This document shows positions 9,830 through 20,341 of a DNA stretch of 64,000 nucleotides, in pieces. Location of the stretch: contig NW_008705576.1 in assembly GCF_000186865.1 (NCBI RefSeq), positions 585,256-649,255 on the forward strand, written 5' to 3'. Source of the stretch: Aureococcus anophagefferens. Lineage: Eukaryota; Sar; Pelagophyceae; Pelagomonadales; Pelagomonadaceae. How positions within the stretch are numbered: the stretch's first letter is position 1; the number at the start of each line of letters is the position of its first letter. The translations under genes and the position numbers were made by a program. The notes under the pieces were generated by a model, which made no database searches, was not told the origin of the DNA, and saw only the letters and a list, made by a program, of their open reading frames with translations.

Positions 9830-11082
9830 ATGTTCGCCGCAGGGCGCTTCCTGTGTCTCGGCGCGTGTGTGCAGGTCTTCTTCGCGTCGGCCTCGACGTC
9901 GGCACGGCGGCCGGCGCCGGCGCCGAAGTCGTTCCCGGCGGACGGCGAGACCAGACGCTTCGTGGAGATGCCCGGCGCGCCGCGGCTCCCGGAGGCGTAC
10001 GAGGCGTCGTGGATGCGCGGCTGCGAGCAGCACACGGCGTTCGTCGCGGCCTTCGACGCGTCCGGCGGTGCCCTGACGGAGGCCGCGTGGGACCACGCGT
10101 GCCGCGCGGCGGACGCGCTCGAGGAACTCGCGGTTTTCAAGCTCGACCCCGCGCGCCAACTCATGCGCTACGCGAAACTGGTCGAGGTCTACGGCACGCT
10201 CTAGATCGCGCGGCCAAGGCGGCGCAGTGGTGCGTCCAGCAGGCCGCGTCGCCCGGCCGCGCGGACGCGTACGCCGTCGACGAGGCGTCGCCGAGGGACG
10301 CGTTCAACACGGCCGCGAGCAGCGCCATCGCCTACTACCGGCGCGCGGGCGACGCCGCGCGCGCCGAGGCGACGCGCGCCCTCGCGAACAAGCACCCGCT
10401 CGCGGCGACGCGCTACGACCGCGTCGACCAGACGCCCAAGGTCTACTTCCCGGGGCTCACGGCGCGCCGCTTCTGGGACCCGGACGCCTTCGACGTGGTC
10501 CGGCGCCTGAAGCGGGCCTACGCGGACCCCGCGACGCGCGCGCGCGTGCTCGCGGAGGTCGACGGCCTCGCCGCGCGCGGCGATCTCGCGCGCCTCGTGT
10601 CGCCGTCCGCGCCGTTCCGGCCGCCGTCCGCGGCCGCGGACGCGGCGGGCGCGGGCGCCTGGAGCGAGCCGCCGCTCTACGACGGCCGGCGCTTCGACGA
10701 GGCGCACTGCGCGCTCTGCCCGACGCTCGCGTCCCTGCTCCGGGGCCCGGGCGGCGCCGCGGCCGCGGAGCTCGGCGCCGCGCCCGCGGACCCGGCCGCG
10801 CCGAACCCCTGCGGCACGGACGTCGTCGCCTGCGTGCTCCGGCTCGCGCCGGGCTCCCGCATCCTCCCCCACTGCGGCGTCACGAACCGCCGGCTCATCC
10901 TGCAGTTCGCGCTCCGCGGCTCCGACGGCGTCACCTTCACCGTCGGCGGCGACGCGCGCGGCTACGGCGGCGACGGCGGCGCGATCGTCTTCGACGACTC
11001 CTTCGAGCACGCCGTCGCCCACGACGGCGACGAGGACCGCTACGTCTTCTTCGCCATCCTCAAGCACCCCGACCTCGCGTGA
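9830..11082 (+). CDS. Aspartyl/asparaginyl beta-hydroxylase-like 2-oxoglutarate dioxygenase (one apparent frameshift)
   Basis: A secretory signal or anchor (MFAAGRFLCLGACVQVFFASA) precedes a helical region and a C-terminal Fe(II)/2-oxoglutarate domain. Family landmarks are KVYFPGL (after residue 200), HCGVTNRRLILQFAL with the first iron-binding His, and IVFDDSFEHAVAHDGDEDRYVF with the second His. In this family the enzyme hydroxylates Asp or Asn side chains in ER-luminal proteins. The frame breaks near 10198-10203, where a TAG appears; one added base joins VYGTL to DRAAKAAQW and gives about 417 residues. Another possibility is an unrecognised tiny intron, but no credible splice pair fits. Confidence 0.75.
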
Positions 11083-11103
11083 AAGCTAACTTCAAGGTTT
11101 CCG

Positions 11104-11146
11104 GATGCCGTACTAAATTAACGCCGTTGCGACAACGTACGGCATC
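11104..11146. repeat. inverted repeat between two + strand genes
   Basis: GATGCCGTAC (11104-11113) and GTACGGCATC (11137-11146) are perfect inverted arms around a 23-nt loop that itself contains GTTG-CGA-CAAC. It lies 22 bp after the hydroxylase stop and 35 bp before the next ATG, so it may be a 3' end hairpin or a binding site. Confidence 0.55.
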
Positions 11147-11180
11147 TGGGCGCTCCGTGGCTGTCCGACCCGGGGGAGTT

Positions 11181-11984
11181 ATGCTGCGCGCGTTCCGGGC
11201 CCCCGTGGCGAAGATCTCGCCGGCGGACGAGACGCCCTGGGGCGACCTCGAGCTCGCCGCCGAGGACTTGGAGGCCGGCACGGCCGGCGCCGCCGTCGCC
11301 TACGAGATGGCCTGGGACAACGTGCTCCGCGACGAGCCCGGCCCGCGGACCTGCCCGTCGGCGCAGGCGGCCCACGCCTTCGACGCGCGCCTCAAGCTGC
11401 CCCTGGCGTCGCTGGCGGACGCCGGCCTCGAGTCGTCGTCCGCGCGCGACTCGCAGGCGACGCCCGGCACGGGATCCACGAAGCGCGCGCCGTCCGCGCG
11501 GCGCAAGCGCGAGCAGCGCGAGCGCGCGCGGCCCCGGCGGCGGCGCGAGGGCGAGCGCTTCTCGTCGGCGGGGGTCTCCCTCGCCCAGCGCATGGCCGGC
11601 GGGCCCGCGACGCCGCGCGACGCCGCGTCGCCGGTCCGGTCCGGCCGGCCCGCGGCCGCGTCGCCGGCCCGCCCCGCCCCGCACAACGCCGCGCTCTACG
11701 ACGCCGCCGGAGCGTCGCCGGAGCGCGCCGCGGCCCCGCGGACGACGGGCGGCCTCGCCGCGCGCCTGCACCGCGCGCCGGCCGCGGACGGCGACGACGC
11801 CGCGCCGCGCGAGGCCCACCTCGCCCCGTCCGTGGGGACGCTCAACGCCGCCGTCGTCGACAAGCAGCAGCGCGCGGAGAAGCGCAAGGAGGCGAACAAG
11901 GCCCTGCGGCGCAAGAAGCGCGCGGAGGCCGCGCTCGGCGCCTTCGCCGTGGGCTCCGCGGCGACGCTCCTCGCGGCGCACTAA
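11181..11984 (+). CDS. Hypothetical basic, low-complexity protein
   Basis: The uninterrupted frame encodes 267 residues and I do not recognise the family. The N-terminal third (FRAPVAKISPADETPWGDLE, then YEMAWDNVLRDEP) looks folded. The middle is Arg/Ser/Ala/Pro-rich with nuclear-localisation-like clusters (RRKREQRERARPRRRREGER). The C-terminus has a Lys/Arg helix (KQQRAEKRKEANKALRRKKR) followed by a short Ala-rich hydrophobic tail. The codon pattern is like that of its neighbours. The function is unknown. Confidence 0.6.
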   Translation: MLRAFRAPVAKISPADETPWGDLELAAEDLEAGTAGAAVAYEMAWDNVLRDEPGPRTCPSAQAAHAFDARLKLPLASLADAGLESSSARDSQATPGTGSTKRAPSARRKREQRERARPRRRREGERFSSAGVSLAQRMAGGPATPRDAASPVRSGRPAAASPARPAPHNAALYDAAGASPERAAAPRTTGGLAARLHRAPAADGDDAAPREAHLAPSVGTLNAAVVDKQQRAEKRKEANKALRRKKRAEAALGAFAVGSAATLLAAH

Positions 11985-11995
11985 CTTAGCGGACC

Positions 11996-12550
11996 CTAGA
12001 TGGCGGGCAGGTCCGGCAGGGCGTCGCCGCCGAAGCTCGGCAGCGACGGCACCTGGACGACGTCCGCCGCGAAGAACGACTGCACGGCCGTCGAGAACCC
12101 GAAGAACGCGAGGACGAGGAAGAGGCCGACGATCTCCTTCGGCGGCGCCATGCCCTCGGGCGCCGTCTGCTTCTCCGCGAGGCGCGACCCGTAGGACGCG
12201 AGGAGCACCATGCAGCCGGCCGTCGACGCGGCGAGGCCGGGCGCCATCGTCGCCGCGACGCCCGAGGACACGCTGCCGGACGCGGCGACGATGATGGCCG
12301 CGGCGCCGACGGCCGGTCCGAGGCACTGGATGGCCTTGGACACCTGGAAGCCGCCGACCTGCGACGCCCAGGCGCCCTCGCCGACGGCGAGGACCGCCAG
12401 CGAGATCAGCTGCTGCGACGCGGCGATGGACACCTCCGCCGCCGTCGACGCCACGGGCGCGGCGCGCGGCGCGGCGACGCGCGACGTCGGCGCGACGAAG
12501 GCCGTGGCGGCCGATGCTATGAGCAGCATGGATCGGAGCGATCGAGGCAT
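11996..12550 (-). CDS. Plastid-targeted small membrane protein of unknown function
   Basis: The protein has 184 residues. The N-terminus (MPRSLRSMLLIASAATAFVAPTSR) is a bipartite plastid presequence: a signal peptide followed by an ASAFAP-type cleavage site (ATAFVAP) with the required Phe, then a Ser/Arg/Ala transit region. The mature part has about four hydrophobic segments (QQLISLAVLAVGEGAW, LGPAVGAAAIIVAASGSV, TAGCMVLLASYGS and IVGLFLVLAFFGFSTAV). No family is recognised. It is tail-to-tail with the 11181 gene, separated by only 11 bp. Confidence 0.72.
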   Translation of the reverse strand: MPRSLRSMLLIASAATAFVAPTSRVAAPRAAPVASTAAEVSIAASQQLISLAVLAVGEGAWASQVGGFQVSKAIQCLGPAVGAAAIIVAASGSVSSGVAATMAPGLAASTAGCMVLLASYGSRLAEKQTAPEGMAPPKEIVGLFLVLAFFGFSTAVQSFFAADVVQVPSLPSFGGDALPDLPAI

Positions 12551-12727
12551 AGTCGAGATGATCACGTCAAGCGTGTGCAAGATCTGTGCACGTTGACCCA
12601 CGAATCTTGGGTTGGGTTTGTCGAAGCTGCCCCAAAACTACCGTCAAAGAGTGTCAAAGCAGAGGAACGATGAGCACCTCGCAAGGACGCAGCCCGGAGA
12701 ACGCGGACGCAGCCATGCCGTGAGCTC

Positions 12728-15700
12728 ATGCGGCTCCTCTGGCTCTGGCTCGCCGCGCTGCCGGCGCGGGGCAACCACGTCAAGAAGGTGCGCGACGTCA
12801 GGCTCACCTGCACGCCCACGACGGCGCCCGTGCCCGCGCCGACGGCTGCCCCGACGCGGATACCGACGGCGTCGACGCGCGCACCGACCGCTCGGCCGTC
12901 GCCGCGCCCGCCGAGCCCGAGCGCCGCGCCGTCGGCGCCGCAGGCGCGGCCCACGGCCGCGCCGGCCTACGCGCCGTCGCGCGCGCCGTCGGAAGCGCCG
13001 ACCGGCGAGACCTACGAGCCGACCTACGCGCCGACGGCGACCTACGCGCCGACGCCCGTGCCGTCGCTGTCGTACCAGCCGACCGCGACCTACGCGCCGT
13101 CCGAGGCCCCCTCGGAAGCGCCGTCGGCAGCGCCGTCCGCGTCGCCGCCTCCCACGCCCACGCCGTCGACCTACGCGCCGACTCGGACGTCCCGGCCGCC
13201 GTCGACCTACGCGCCGAGCCGCAGCGCAGCCCCCACGCCGACGCCGTCCTCCTACGCGCCGTCGCCGAGCCCGTCGACCTACGCGCCGACGACCTACGCG
13301 CCGACCTACGGACCGACGGCGACCGCCGCGCCTTCGCTCGCGCCGAGCCTCGCGCCGACGCCCGCGCCGACGTCCGCGCCGACGCCCGCGCCGACGCCGA
13401 CGGACGTCGAAACCTACGCGCCGACGCTCGCGCCGTCGAACTACTCCTACGCGCCGACGTTCTACGCGCCCTCGACCGTGCCGACGTCGAAGCCGACGCC
13501 CGTACTGGAACGGCGTCGAAAAAAACAGACTTCAAACCTCTCTAGCTCGGTCAAATCGAAGTCGAGTTGAAGATTTGATTTCCACACAGGTACCGTCCGG
13601 CGACCCGACGACGCCGCCGTCGCCCGCGCCGAGCTACGTGCCGACGTATGCGCCGTCGCACAGCCGGCCGCCGACGCCCGACCCGTCGAGCTACGCGCCG
13701 ACGACGCCGCCGTCGCCCCTGCCGTCGCCGGCGCCGTCGTTCTACGCGCCGTCGTACGTCCCGACGTCCGCGCCGTCGGCGTCGTCCGCGCCGTCCTACG
13801 TGCCCACGTCCGCGCCGACCTACGCGACACGCCAGCGTCGCGTTCCTTCGACCGCGCGAGACACGACTTTCTTTTAGGTCCCCACGGCCACGCCGAGCCT
13901 CCCGCCGACGTCCGGCCCGAGCTACGAGCCCTCCTTCTACCCTATGGTCGACTTCCCGACCTACGGGCCCTCGGCCTCCGCGGCGCCGTCCGACGGCCCG
14001 ACGGTGCCGCCCGCGCTCGCGAACACGACGCGGCCGTCGGGGAACCCGACCTCCGCGCCGTCCTACGCGCCGAGCTATCTTCCCACGGCGAGCGAGCGGC
14101 CGTCGTCCTACGCGCCGACGGCCTACGCGAGCGACGCTCCGAGCTACGCGCCGACGGTGTCGAGCCTGCCGACCTACGCGCCCACGATCATGCCGCCGAC
14201 GCCGGGGCCGACGCCGGGGCCGTCCAAGACGCGGGCGCCGAGCTATCTCCCGACGACGACGCCGTCCGCGCAAACGACGGCGCCGCCGACGTCGCGGCCG
14301 ACCTACGGGCCGACGGAGTCGCCGACGTCGCGGCCGACGCGCACCTGGGCGCCGACGTACGTGCCGTCGACTTGTCCGTCGCCGTCGCCGTCCTACGCGC
14401 CGACGTCGACGCCGACCTACGCGCCGACGCCCGCGCCGTCGCTCGCTCCGACCGCGGAGACGCGCGCGCCGACCCTGACGGCGACGCCCACCACCTACGC
14501 GCCGACCGCATGCCCGACGGCGCGGCCGCAGACCTACGCGCCGTCGACGGCGCACCCGACCGTCCCGCCGTCGACGCCTTCCCCGAGCTTCTCCGCGGGC
14601 CCCAGGGCAGCAAAAGAGAGCGAAATTCCCAACTTCAAAGGCCCCTTTCTCGGCCGTTTTCCACTCGTTTCGGCTGACTTTTGGACGAGCGATCATCTTT
14701 CGGAACGGCCTCGAAGCGTGGGCGCTTTTTTTGGAACGCGCGCGCGCGGAAAACTCAATTTAAAGCGACGTTGAATCACCCTTTTGATGCCCAGGTGAGC
14801 CCGTCGTACGCGCCGACCTACGCGCCGTCGCTCGACCCGACCTACGCGCCGTCGTCCATGCCCACGCTGGACCCGCGCCACACCGCCACACCGACGGCGA
14901 AGCCCACCGTCTACGAGCCCTCTCCGGCGCCGACGACGCTCGCCCCGACGGGCGCGCGGCCGTCGTCGTCGCGGCCGTCGCGCGCGCCGTCGGCGCGCCC
15001 GACGCTCCCGCCGACGCCCGCGCCGTCGCCCGTCCCGATCTGCGACGACGGCGCCGGGCCCGAGGCCATCTGCGCGGCCTACGACGGCACGTCCGCGTGC
15101 TGCGCGGCGGCCGCGGCCGACGACCTGTGCGGCACGCTCTTCGGCGCCGGCCTGTGTGGAAATCAACCAGTGGAACGCCCTGTCCAGCAAAAACTTCAAA
15201 CCTCTCTATCTCGATCAAATCGGAATCGATTCGGCTGACTTTTGGACGAATCGATTGCTCTCGTCGAGTTCTCGAAGCACAGCCGAAGAGCTTGCGTCGA
15301 AACTGTCGCATACGCGCACATTGAAGTCGGGTTGAAGATTTGAGTTCCACAACAGGCCCCGGCGCGCCCTTCGCCGGCGCGTGCCGCGCGGCGTGCGACT
15401 TCTGCGGGCCGACGGCCCGGCCGTCGCTCGCGCCGGCGCCGACCTCAGCGCCGTCGTCGTCGCGCGCGCCGACCCGCGGCCCGAGCTCGCGCGCGCCGTC
15501 GGCGTCGCGCGCGCCGTCGGCGTCGCAACCGCCGACGCGCGCGCCGACGCCCCACACGACCTGCGCGCCGACGGCCGCGCCGTCGCGGCCGCCGACGCCG
15601 GCGCCGACGACCTACGCGCCGTCCGCGGCGCCGACGGCGTGCGACGACGGCGCCGAGAAGCCCGGGGCCCTCTGCGCGGCCTACGACGACGCCGCGTCTT

Positions 15701-18700
15701 GCTGCGCCGCCGCGCGCAGCGACGGCCTCTGCGGCACGCTCTTCGACGCCGGCGCGCCCTTCGCCGGGAGCTGCCGCGCGACCTGCGGCTTCTGCGGCGC
15801 GCCGTCCCTCGCGCCGACGCCCGCGCCGACGGGCGGCCCGAGCGGCGCGCCGACGCGCGCGCCGTCGACGTCGCCGCGGCCGTCCACGGCGGCGCCGACC
15901 ACGGCGCAGCCCAGCGCCGCGCCGACGCCCGTGCCGTCGACGCCCGCCTGCGTCGACTCCAGCGTCCTGTGGCCGTGACGATTTTCGAGAGATTTGGGGT
16001 GAGAACACAATGAGAAATCGCTACCGACACATTTGGTAGGTGGATTCGGCGCTCTGGCACAAGAAGGACGACCCGTCGAAGGACTGCGCGTGGGTCGCGC
16101 GCGCGTCCGGCGCGCGCTGCGCGGTCAAGGGCGACCGCGGCCTCGTCGCGGCGCGCGCCTGCGTCGACACCTGCGTCTGCACGGCGCCGCCGTCGCGCGC
16201 GCCGACGGCCGCGCCGAGCGGCGGCTGCTCCGACGGCGGCTTCGAGCGCTACGTCTTCGACGCGGGCGACTGGGCGACGATCCTCACGAGCGACGAGCGG
16301 AGCGACGCGGGCCTCGCCGACGCCGTCGTCGTCTGCGACCTCTACGCGGACGTCGACGCCTGCTGCGCCGCGTTCCGCGACGGCTGGGGCCTCTGCGAGC
16401 CCGGCGGCGGCTTCGCGGAGGGCGGCGCGCTCGACGGCTACTGCCGGCGGACCTGCGGCTTCTGCGCGCCGACGCCCGTCCCGACGCACGTCACGCACTG
16501 GCCCACGGCGTCGCACCACCCGACGGCGCTGCTCGCGCCGACCGGCGCGCCCTCGTCGCCGCCGACGGCCGACGGCCGCGTCGCCGTGCTCGTCGCGAGC
16601 GCCGTCGTCTTCGAGGACCTCGCGGAGTTCGGCGGCGTCGAGAGCCTCGTGCTCGAGGGCGCGCTGGCGCAGCTCGTCGTCGAGATCGACGGCGCGGACG
16701 CCTTCGTGCGCGTCTCCACCGCGGAGCGGCGCCTCGACGGAGGCGACGTCGACGACGCCCCGCGGCGCCTCGAGGACGGGCGCTACGCGCCGACCTACGC
16801 GCCGACCGTGACCCCCTGCGTCGACGACGCCCCCGCGGCGATCTGCGGCGCCTACGACTCGGGCGCGGCGTGCTGCGGCGCCGCGGCGGCCGACGGGCTC
16901 TGCGACACGCTCTTCGGCGCCGCGGCGCCCTTCGAGGGGTCCTGCCGTGCGACCTGCGGCCTCTGCGGCGCGCCGTCGCCCGCGCCGTCGCTCGCCCCGT
17001 CGCCGGAGCCGACGGGCTGCGACAACGGCGTCGCGCCGCCGGCGATCTGCGGCGGCTACGAGTCCGCGGACGCGTGCTGCGCGGCCGCCGCGGGCGACGG
17101 CCTCTGCGCGACGCTCTTCGCCGCCGGCGCGCCCTTCGACGGCGCCTGCCGCCGGGCCTGCGGCGCCTGCGTCGCGCCGGAGCCGTCCGCGGCGCCGACG
17201 CCGCCGCCGTCGTCGGGCGCGACCCTCGTGGCCTTCGCCTTCCGGACGGCGGCGCGCCCGGACGACGCCGACGCCGTCGTCGCGTCGGTCCGGGACCAGC
17301 TCGAGCGCGCGGTGACGCCGACGCTCGAGGTCGACGGCGGCTTCGCGCGGCCCCTCGAGTACGTCGTCGGCGCCGTCGCCGCGACGCTCGGCGTCGGCGG
17401 CGCGCTCGCCGCCGCGTCCGTCGACGAGGACGCGTCCCTCGCCGCCATCGCGGCGCGGACGCGGGCCAACGTCTACCTCGCGCCGACGGCCGCGCCGACG
17501 GGCTGCCGCGACAGCGCGTCCTGGCACAAGCGCGACGCCCCCTCGAAAGACTGCGCCTGGGCGTCGGCCTTCGCGCCGCGCTGCGAGGCCCTCGACGCCG
17601 GCGGCGTCGCCGGCGCCGACGCCTGCTGCGAGGCCTGCGCGTTCGACGCGCCGTCGCCGGCGCCGACGACGTGCCGCGACGACGGGACCTGGCACAAGGC
17701 GGGCCAGCCCGCCAAGGACTGCGCCTGGGCCGCGGCCTGGCCCCCGCGCTGCGGCGCCGTCGACGGCGCCGGGGTCGCCGCCGCGGAGGCCTGCTGCGAG
17801 GCCTGCGCCGCGACGCCCGCGCCGAGTGCCGTCTGCGTCGACGACGACGCGTCGTGGCACAAGAAGGCGCAGCCGTCGAAGACATGCGCCTGGGTCGCGG
17901 CGCTGCCCGCGGGGCGCTGCGCGGCCAACGGCGACGACGGGTCCCCCGCGAGCGGCTCCTGCTGCGCGGCGTGCGCGACGCCGGCGCCGACGCCGCGGCC
18001 GACGCCCGCGATCCTCCAGTTCCTGCCGACGCCGAGGCCGACGCCGAAAATTGCTCAATTTTTTCCTACCCCGCGGCCGACGGGGCCGCGCATCGCTCAG
18101 TACTCGCCGACTCCGAGACCGACGCCCGTGATCATGAAGAAACTGCCAACGCCGAAACCGACGCCAAAGATCATGAAGCTGCTGCCAACGCCGCGGCCGA
18201 CGCCGAAACTTGCCAAATTTTTCCCTACCCCGCGACCCACGCCGATCGTCGCGCGCCCCCGCCCGACGCCGCGGCCCGCCGCCTCCGCGGAGGACGACGG
18301 CGACGACGACGGCCTCGGCGTCGCCGTCGCGGGCGTCGACCTGCTCTGGATCGTCGTCGGCGTCGTCGGCGTCGTCGCGCTCGCGGTCGCGCTCGCCACG
18401 TGGTACGTGTCCCAGGACGACACCCCGGGCTTCAAATTCAAGAACACGCAGCACGCCACCGTCGAGATCGCCGAACCGGGCTCCGACCGGTCGCTGCGGA
18501 AGCGCATCCGCACGAAGATCCGCCGCATCTCCTGGGAGCTCGAGCGCCGCCTCGCGTGGACGCCCGAGAAGGAGCGCAAGCTCTCCTACGGCGAGATGCG
18601 GCGCGTGCGCCGCGGGAGCAAGAACTTCGCGCCCCGGGACGAGGGCAAGGAGGAGGTCGTCGACGACGTGGAGGGTTCGATAAACACGCGGTCCTCGAAG

Positions 18701-19201
18701 ATCTCGCGCCTGTCGTTCTCGTCCGTCGACGACGGCGACGCGGCGCCGCCGTCGTCGCCGTCGTCGCCGGCCTTCGACGACGACGAGCTCCGGGACGTCT
18801 ATCGCCGCTACCGGGAGCAGGAGGACGGCTCCGACGACGATTTGTTCTTGGAAGACGACGGCTGCGACGACATGATCGTGACCGTCGTGTCGCCGACGGT
18901 CGTCGAGCGCGCGCGCGAGCGGCGGAAGCAGCGCGCGACGAGCATCGCGGGCCTGCCGTCGCACCGGTCCATCTCGTCGAAGGACGACCAAATCATGCTC
19001 CGCGACGCGAGTCGGACCGAGCGCGCCAAGGTCCGACGCAAGAGCGACACGGACCTGAGCCCCCTGCACTCGCCCGTGGACGAGATGGAGGTCACGGTGA
19101 CGGAGAGCCTCCTGCGCTTCGACGACGCGCGCACGACGCCCCATCGCACCTTCGACGCGCCGGGCGACGCGGTCGAGATCGACGACGCGGAGTTCATCTA
19201 A
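12728..19201 (+). CDS. Giant mucin-like, Cys-module type I surface protein (7 exons, 5 introners/introns + 1)
   Basis: Exons: 12728-13501, 13590-13823, 13878-14594, 14795-15143, 15356-15951 and 16040-19201, which join in phase to 1,943 residues; the second intron's donor is tentative. After a signal peptide ([15 protein letters not shown]) come about 680 residues of Pro/Thr/Ser/Ala repeats around YAPT and PTPAPT, likely heavily O-glycosylated. Then follow about five 8-Cys modules (CxDGxxxxxxICxxY...CC...LCxTLF...CRxTCGFC), four 6-Cys WHKK modules resembling ShKT domains, two unclassified globular segments, and PTPRPTPK repeats. A transmembrane helix ([19 protein letters not shown], about residue 1,655) precedes a charged cytoplasmic tail of about 260 residues. 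Splicing out the introners at 15144 and 15952 restores a complete 8-Cys module and the first Cys of a WHKK module. Probably a cell-surface or matrix glycoprotein; the ligand is unknown. Confidence 0.8.
13502..13589 (+). mobile_element. Introner family B, internally deleted (88 nt), GT-AG intron
   Basis: It keeps the family B 3' end (GGTTGAAGATTTG-like, then TTTCCACACAG) but has lost the 5' terminal repeat. GTAC begins both the intron and the following exon, a remnant of the target duplication. Phase 0; splicing joins SKPTP to VPSGDP. Confidence 0.78.
13824..13877 (+). other. Short intron of uncertain donor
   Basis: An acceptor (TTTCTTTTAG, ending 13877) is required because the exon 2 frame stops at 13877 while exon 3 opens at 13878 with VPTATPS. 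A GC donor at 13824 gives TY-VPT, matching the repeat pattern. The GT at 13842 is the alternative, giving a 36-nt intron. Confidence 0.5.
14595..14794 (-). mobile_element. Introner family A, antisense orientation, GC-AG intron
   Basis: The intron starts with the target copy GCGGGCCC and ends in GATGCCCAG, followed by the second, diverged copy GTGAGCCC. The interior is the reverse complement of the copies at 30510 and 35123. Phase 0; splicing joins PSFS to VSPSYAPT. Confidence 0.85.
15144..15355 (+). mobile_element. Introner family B, GC-AG intron
   Basis: Target copies are GCGCCGGC and GCCCCGGC. The element runs from CTGTGTGGAAATC to TTCCACAACAG. Phase 1; splicing restores a complete 8-Cys module (LCGTLFG to [14 protein letters not shown]). 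Confidence 0.88.
15952..16039 (+). mobile_element. Introner family C (88 nt), GT-AG intron
   Basis: Target copies are GTCGACTC and GTGGATTC. The element begins CAGCGTCCTGTGG, contains GTGACGATTTTCGAGAGATT and ends TTTGGTAG. Phase 0; splicing places the module's first Cys next to VDSALWHKK. Confidence 0.85.
17993..18285 (+). repeat. PTPRPTPK coding repeats
   Basis: About nine imperfect units encode PTPRPTP followed by short hydrophobic or basic linkers (KIAQFF, VIMKKL, KIMKLL, KLAKFF). The linkers are unusually AT-rich for the window (for example AATTGAGCAATTTTCGG on the minus strand). The array forms the stalk just before the transmembrane helix. Confidence 0.75.
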
Positions 19202-19222
19202 CGACGTTTTCTTTTACCCGTG

Positions 19223-20206
19223 TTAATTTGGCTTCCGGCGCCGCGCCTGCTGGATGCGCATGGTGTCCTTGAAGCTCCGTCGTTTCGCCACCTCCTTGTG
19301 GGGCTTCATGCCGTGGAGCCAGAAGACCCCGTGGTCCTTGACGTTGTAGACTGACCAGGGGTCGAACGCGCCCGCGGACGAGTCGAGGCGCTCCGGCAGC
19401 GGGAACGGGTCCCACGCGAAGGCCTCGTCGTCGACCTCGATAATAGATGTGCACTTCCGCGCGCCGCGCAGCGCGTCCTGCTTTTTCCGCGCGTCGACGC
19501 CCGGCACCGGCGACGCCTCGTGCCACTCGACGGCCCAGACGCTCGCGGCGCATTCCAGCCGCCGCTCGACGACGCGCTTGACCACGGCGTATTCGGACCC
19601 CTCGACGTCGAGCTTGGCCAACACCCCCTCGACGCTCGTCGCCGGGAGCACGTGCGTCTCCAGGAACGCGGCGACGTCGACGACGGGCACGAGGCTCCCG
19701 TCGCACTTCGTATCCCCCCGCGAGAGGCTCCCCGTGAACATCATGTCGTTCGTCGTCGTCGTGTTCAAGTCGATGGAGTAGGGTTGGAGCTCGTCGGCGA
19801 CGCCGATGCCGGCGACGAAGTAGGTCGTGCGCCAACCGCGCGCCGTGTAGCGCTGCGCCAATTCGCGGAGCCGCGGCTCGTGGTGCCGGTTCGGCTCGAA
19901 GCCGACGACGCAGACGTCCTGCTTCCAGAGCTCGCGGAGCTCGCCGAACGTCGCGTCCCAGTGCTCGTACATGACCATCTTCTTCGGGTTCGTGTTGGCG
20001 TAGCGCCGCTGCTCGAAGATCTTGCGCGCCTGGACGCCGTGGTGGCCGCCGAAGTCGAGGTAGACGTACTTGCAGCCCTCGGCGAGCGGCACGCCGGCCC
20101 GCGGCGCGCGGCCGACGACGGTGACGGACGCGTAGCTGCCGCATTGCGGCGTCGCGACGCGCAGGAGCGCGGCGACGAGAGTCCAGCGAAGCAGCCCGCG
20201 CATCAT
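19223..20206 (-). CDS. FkbM-family SAM-dependent methyltransferase, secretory
   Basis: The 327-residue protein starts with a signal peptide or signal anchor (MMRGLLRWTLVAALLRVATP). FkbM hallmarks are YVYLDFGGHHGVQARKIFE (SAM-binding loop), VVGFEPNRHHEPRLRELA, and LAKLDVEGSEYAVVKRVV (the DxEGSE motif, about residue 205). Relatives methylate hydroxyl groups, often on glycans or polyketides, so a Golgi or ER glycan substrate is plausible. Its stop is 21 bp from the end of the giant surface gene, and it diverges from the dehydrogenase at 20342. Confidence 0.85.
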   Translation of the reverse strand: MMRGLLRWTLVAALLRVATPQCGSYASVTVVGRAPRAGVPLAEGCKYVYLDFGGHHGVQARKIFEQRRYANTNPKKMVMYEHWDATFGELRELWKQDVCVVGFEPNRHHEPRLRELAQRYTARGWRTTYFVAGIGVADELQPYSIDLNTTTTNDMMFTGSLSRGDTKCDGSLVPVVDVAAFLETHVLPATSVEGVLAKLDVEGSEYAVVKRVVERRLECAASVWAVEWHEASPVPGVDARKKQDALRGARKCTSIIEVDDEAFAWDPFPLPERLDSSAGAFDPWSVYNVKDHGVFWLHGMKPHKEVAKRRSFKDTMRIQQARRRKPN

Positions 20207-20341
20207 CTCGTGATCATCGGCCGGCCGGGCGGCAGCATAGGTGCGCTAGGGTGCAAGAATTGTGCAATGTTGAAGCTCGAGCCGCCCGAGAGAGAGAGAG
20301 AGAGAGACGGAGGACGGGAGAGCACGCCGTCGCACAGAACC
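20207..20341. promoter_or_regulatory. divergent promoter region with GA tract
   Basis: These 135 bp separate the FkbM gene from the dehydrogenase. A run of about nine GA dinucleotides lies at 20290-20307, close to the dehydrogenase ATG, possibly a GAGA-type element or 5' UTR. No TATA box is seen. Confidence 0.4.

Larger units (their letters stand above)
12812..15030 (+). repeat. YAPT/PTPAPT protein-coding repeat tract
   Basis: The coding DNA is a degenerate array of short units encoding [14 protein letters not shown] and PSYVPT, interrupted by three introns. Units vary in length and sequence and are not a tandem satellite. The tract encodes the mucin-like part of the giant surface protein. 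Confidence 0.8.

Noticed and set aside
12812..15030. Repetitive YAPT region as a CRISPR array or satellite
   Set aside because: Units are coding, of irregular length and without constant repeats and unique spacers.
15215..19144. 1,309-codon minus-strand open frame, plus many other long antisense frames (for example 53235-55163 and 12804-13535)
   Set aside because: In DNA with almost every third position G or C, stops are rare on all strands. The plus strand carries Cys modules, a membrane helix and introner junctions that fit, whereas the antisense frames are Arg/Pro-rich without domains.
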